From positions 1-64,000 of the forward strand of contig JAURVB010009270.1 of assembly GCA_033002965.1 (NCBI GenBank): a DNA stretch of 64,000 bases, in the 5' to 3' direction. Source of the DNA: Piper betle (taxonomy: Eukaryota; Streptophyta; Magnoliopsida; Piperales; Piperaceae). Below the pieces are notes generated by a model that saw only the letters and a program-made list of their open reading frames with translations, was not told the DNA's origin and did no database searches. Position 1 is the stretch's first letter; every line of letters starts with the position of its first letter. Both the position numbers and the translations under genes were made by a program. Positions 60,404-64,000 of the stretch are shown piece after piece.

Positions 60404-61616
60404 GACTGCATCATCACTACTGTTTATACAAATTCACAAGTGAAAATGATCATTTTCCTGGTCGTTTCTTCACGTTCGTTAATTCAGTATTGTGCATTTG
60501 AGTACAAGTTTGAGCAAGTATTCGACATGTATATTTCAAGAATAAATTTGGAAACGCCTTAACTTTAGACGCCCAGGGAACGCGTGAATAAAAGATTGAC
60601 ACGTCCCAAATTTGATGTCTTTGCTTTCCAACCTGGCACAACAGCAAATGACGGGAAATAGGCTCCTCAAACGGACGTTCTTCAACGGCCGTAAGAACGG
60701 GTTTCCACCACCATTTAATTAAAGACGATCATGACAACTTAGGGAATTGGCATGGCGTCTCCAAAAATTTATTCTAGCTCAATTACCAGGACCTGTCTCT
60801 CTTTTCGAACTGCTCGGTGGGAGTAGAGTTGAGGCGTTGGTTGGGGGTGGTGGAGGACCCTAGGCTGCTGCTACCTTGGCTTCGAGAGTGGGAAGTGGCC
60901 TCCTGCAACAGGTACTTGCCCATTGCTGCTGCTTGTGTTTGTAGTTTGTTTATCTCGACTAGTTAGTGAGCGAGTGTGTGAAATGAAAGAGAAGGAAGAA
61001 TAAGATTGGGCGGGGTAGCCATGGCGGTCATGCAATGAATGTTGAGTCTTGTGTTTATGGTTGGAGGGGTTTCTATCCTCTCATTTGCATGTGGGTCTTT
61101 TTTACAAGATTTAACTCTCGGGCAGTTGGGAGGTCTAGGAATGGCAGTTTTTGTGGCAACATAAATATAAAAGAATGTTGTGCTTGAGTAGTAGCCGTGT
61201 GTAAGTATTAATTAGTCAATTTGATTAATGTTGTGGCCATTGCTCTTCATGTTATTCATCATCCTTCTCGTGGTCTAGTTTTACTTTTACAGGGACTGTT
61301 TGTGTAGAAACAGGTTATTATTGTAAAGTTTGTTAGATAGAAGTTGATCAGCTAGAGTCTAGTATTGTAGGTTTAAAAATACAGTCCATGCTCTAATACC
61401 ATCTTGTGGTCCTTAGCAAAATATACATTCTTAATCTACTAGAGAGTTATTGTAGTTATTCATTACTATATAGTAATAAGATTTCTGTCTAGTTGCTTTT
61501 TATCTCTTAAACTCAGTGATGATCTTGTATTTAAACTTCTTTAAAGTCAATTCTTTTGCAAATTAGGCATTAACCAAAGTTATTTCTTACCATGTAGGAA
61601 ATATTTAGTATTGATA
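60404..61616. other. intergenic plus probable leader of the FAR1-related gene
   Basis: The first few hundred bases are probably 3' UTR of the ALKBH9-like gene. Near 60.8-60.9 kb a GC-richer stretch ends in a good donor (CAACAG|GTACTT), and an acceptor (CATGTAG) lies just before the ATG at 61617. Together they suggest a non-coding first exon and leader intron of the FAR1-related gene. Confidence 0.4.
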
Positions 61617-62392
61617 ATGTCAGATTTTACAAGCAGTAGTCAGCATGATGTCGATGAGAAGGATGATGGGTAAAGCATTCAAACCTGATCGCCACATTTA
61701 CTTGAATAATATGTGTATTATGGATAATTGTATAATGTAGTAGGTGTTTTTCACAGCGATTATCATGATTTAGATCTATTGTTGAGTATAGAGGACAATA
61801 ATTCTCAAAGCAAAGGTGAAGTAGTGGGGCAATCATCTGAAGTTGGCAATTTCATTGTTGAAAGGCATGACACACCATATGTGGGGTTACAATTTGAGTC
61901 TGAGCCTGCTGCTTATGCTTTCTATAATCAATATGCAGCAAGTAGAGGATTTGGCATTCGAAGGAACCGAAACAGGAAAAACAGAACTGGCATTGTATTC
62001 CAAAAGAATTTTTGTTGCTACAAAGAGGGCATGAAAAGAAAAAGAATACAGGAAAGGAACCACGTTATATACGCAGGGAAAGACGAACCAATTGTAAGGC
62101 GTCTATGGATGTAGAACTAAAAGAGGGAGGCATGTGGGTGGTGATAAGGTTCAATGACAAACATAATCATGAACTTCTCAATGCTAACCAAACTTTCACA
62201 TTGAGATCCCATAGGGGCGTGAAGGGGTGTTGGAAATCAATCATCAATTTAGCCGAAGTTGCAGGCATACAACCACATCAAACATACGATTTTATGGTTG
62301 AACAGAGTGGTGGGTTTGAGAAGATGGGATTTCTTAGAGGAGATCATTACAACCATATAAGTACGCAAAGGCGATCAGATATCATAAAATAA
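61617..62392 (+). CDS. FAR1-related sequence protein, frameshifted and truncated
   Basis: Exon 1 (61617-61669, MSDFTSSSQHDVDEK) splices to exon 2 (from 61757, DYHDLDLLLSIED). The FAR1 DNA-binding domain follows: PYVGLQFESEPAAYAFYNQY, ASRGFGIRRNRNRKN, then the zinc-finger ligands in NFCCYKEG, RRTNCKASM and DKHNHEL. One A is missing in the run at 62039-62043, which shifts the frame between YKEGM and KKNTGKEPRY. The open frame then meets TAA at 62390-62392, and that codon lies inside the foldback element starting at 62380. The MULE-transposase and SWIM domains of full FAR1/FHY3 proteins are absent. Either the element truncated the gene or this resembles the short FRF type; the first reading fits the exact junction better. 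Confidence 0.85.
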
Positions 62393-63250
62393 AATAATCG
62401 AGTTCTAACTCGAATAACATGCTTTAAACATAATAATTGTATTTTTCGAGATGTATTTCATAATATTGACTCGAGCGGGAAGGAAACGAGCACGAATAGT
62501 TTGTAATAAAAACTTTACTGGCTCCCGACTCTAGTCAAGTACAATAAAAAAATTGGAGAAAATTTAACCCAAAAAATATAAAAAATAAAAAAATACAATA
62601 AAATACCATCAAATAAAATAATCATGTTATAATAGATTATTTTATTTATGATATTTTACTCTACTTTTTTATATTTTTGGGATGTATTTTGTAATATTAA
62701 CTAGAGTAAAAAAGGAAATAGGTAAGGGTAGTTTCGTAATAAAAAATTGACTCGCTCCCGACTCGAGTCAATATAATGAAATAGATCCCAAAAAAATAAA
62801 AAAATACAGGAACTAGAGTATTTTCCTATATTTTTTTATTTTTTAGATGTATTTCTTAATATTGACTCTAGTAGGTAACGAGTCAATTTTTTATTACGAA
62901 ACTACCCTTACCCATTTCCTTTTTTACTCGAGTTAATATTACAAAATACATCCCAAAAATATAAAAATAGAGTAAAATATCATAAACAAAATAATCTATT
63001 ATAACTTGATTATTTTATTTGATGGTATTTTATTGTATTTTTTATTTTTTATATTTTTGGGTTAAATTTTCTCCAATTTTTTTATTGTACATGACTAGAG
63101 TCGGGAGCCAGTAAAGTTTTTATTACAAACTATTCGTGCTCGTTTCCTTCCCGACTCGAGTCAATATTATGAAATACATCTCGAAAAATACAATTATTAT
63201 GTTTAAAGCATGTTATTCGAGTTAGAACTTGATTATTTTATTTTATGATA
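62380..63250. mobile_element. 870-bp near-perfect foldback (long inverted repeat) element
   Basis: The left arm begins TATCATAAAATAAAATAATC (62380) and the right arm ends with its complement ATTTTATGATA (63250). The arms match almost base for base through landmarks such as GAGCGGGAAGGAAACGAGCACGA versus TCGTGCTCGTTTCCTTCCCGACTC and GGAGAAAATTTAACCC versus GGGTTAAATTTTCTCC. The turn is near 62.815 kb. No coding capacity. It resembles a foldback MITE. Related GACTCGAGTC and TTTTATTACGAAA words continue for about 200 bp to the right as a partial extra copy. Confidence 0.88.
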
Positions 63251-64000
63251 AATTGGAACTCGATTAACTCAATATTTTTTTTGAGATGTATTTTGTAATA
63301 TTGACTCGAATCAGGAGCGAGTTAGGTTTTTATTACGAAATTATTTTATATATTTTTAAAAATTTATTTCTTAATATTTATTCGAGTCTGAAACTAGTCC
63401 AAGTTTTAAATCTTGTATTTTTTATATTTTTTGGGAGCAATTTTTTATTAAGAAACTACCCCTACCAATTAGGTTGTGCTGCATCATAGGAAATTTTTTT
63501 CCTTATACCAATTAGGAATTATATCAAGTATGCTATTATTTCATAATTTTATATTATACTTGTCTATGTATCATTTCTTATACTTGGAAGGTAGATGATA
63601 TTACAACTAATTTTCTGTTGTGGACATAGATATCCTATATTTGAATGTTTGACGTGAATTTGACAAAGTTAATTGGAAAAAATTTAGATTAAGAATGAAC
63701 AATTAACAGTCATCATAAATTTTCAATGTTGGGTAAATTTGGTCGAAACCATACAATATTTAAAATTATAGATCAGGATATATTAAGCCAGCCATCGATT
63801 CCATACCATACAGTGGATGACAAAAAAAAAACAACTCCAACTTGGATTTATTTACTCCAGCAAGGAAGCTCCTATCATGACTATCGACACTCCAAGCGCC
63901 AAAGGATTCATAATATATCCAAAGTTTGAGATCCCATTGTCCGCAATCACCATCACACCACTCTTTTCGGCTATGGAAGCAACCTTGTAAACAGTCATCG
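63251..64000. other. AT-rich window end with partial repeat copy
   Basis: 63.25-63.47 kb repeats words of the foldback element (GAGATGTATTTTGTAATATTG, GACTCGA, TTATTACGAAA). The rest is AT-rich. The 67-codon frame at 63726-63929 has no recognised domain and does not continue the FAR1 homology. Confidence 0.4.

Overview
The window is nuclear DNA of a flowering plant. Genes have GT-AG introns and lie between AT-rich, transposon-derived stretches. The families are plant-specific: SAUR, PLS-type PPR, CC-NB-LRR (RPM1-like), HVA22, FAR1-related, plant E2F and ALKBH9/10. GC content falls from 5' to 3' in the PPR and one NLR gene, which hints at a monocot, but this is weak evidence. No bacterial, viral or CRISPR feature was seen.

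Layout. 1-24 kb: four dispersed SAUR copies. Two are intact (7.3 and 23.4 kb, minus), one has an in-frame stop after codon 8 of its apparent original start (4.2 kb, plus), and one lacks a start (15.0 kb, minus). Between them lie a YEATS-domain pseudogene (11.0-11.7 kb), a tRNA-Ala(AGC) gene with a tandem duplication starting inside the tRNA (12.3-12.8 kb), a block of retrotransposon-like repeats enclosing a 540-bp hairpin (16.1-17.6 kb) and a frameshifted PPR gene (21.0-22.4 kb).

24.6-41.6 kb: three RPM1-like CC-NB-LRR loci. The first (plus) is a ruin carrying a 256-bp solo-LTR-like insertion and a pair of nested hAT-like elements with exact 8-bp target duplications. The second and third (minus) are nearly complete but broken by one and two small indels. 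41.6-47 kb is AT-rich with microsatellites and no convincing gene.

47-62.4 kb: a housekeeping-like block. It holds an HVA22-like gene (six coding exons), a convergent chloroplast-type membrane protein, an E2F transcription factor (13 exons, minus), a divergent ALKBH9-like RNA demethylase (six exons, one odd acceptor) and a FAR1-related gene whose reading frame ends inside an 870-bp foldback element.

Theme: single-base indels, mostly at short homopolymers, break otherwise well-preserved reading frames in the PPR, two NLRs and the FAR1-related gene. This could be real decay or residual consensus error in a long-read assembly, and it needs resolving before any of these is called a pseudogene. 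Nothing here is clearly a new biological system. The most unusual structures are the two long hairpins, the nested hAT pair and the duplicated half tRNA.
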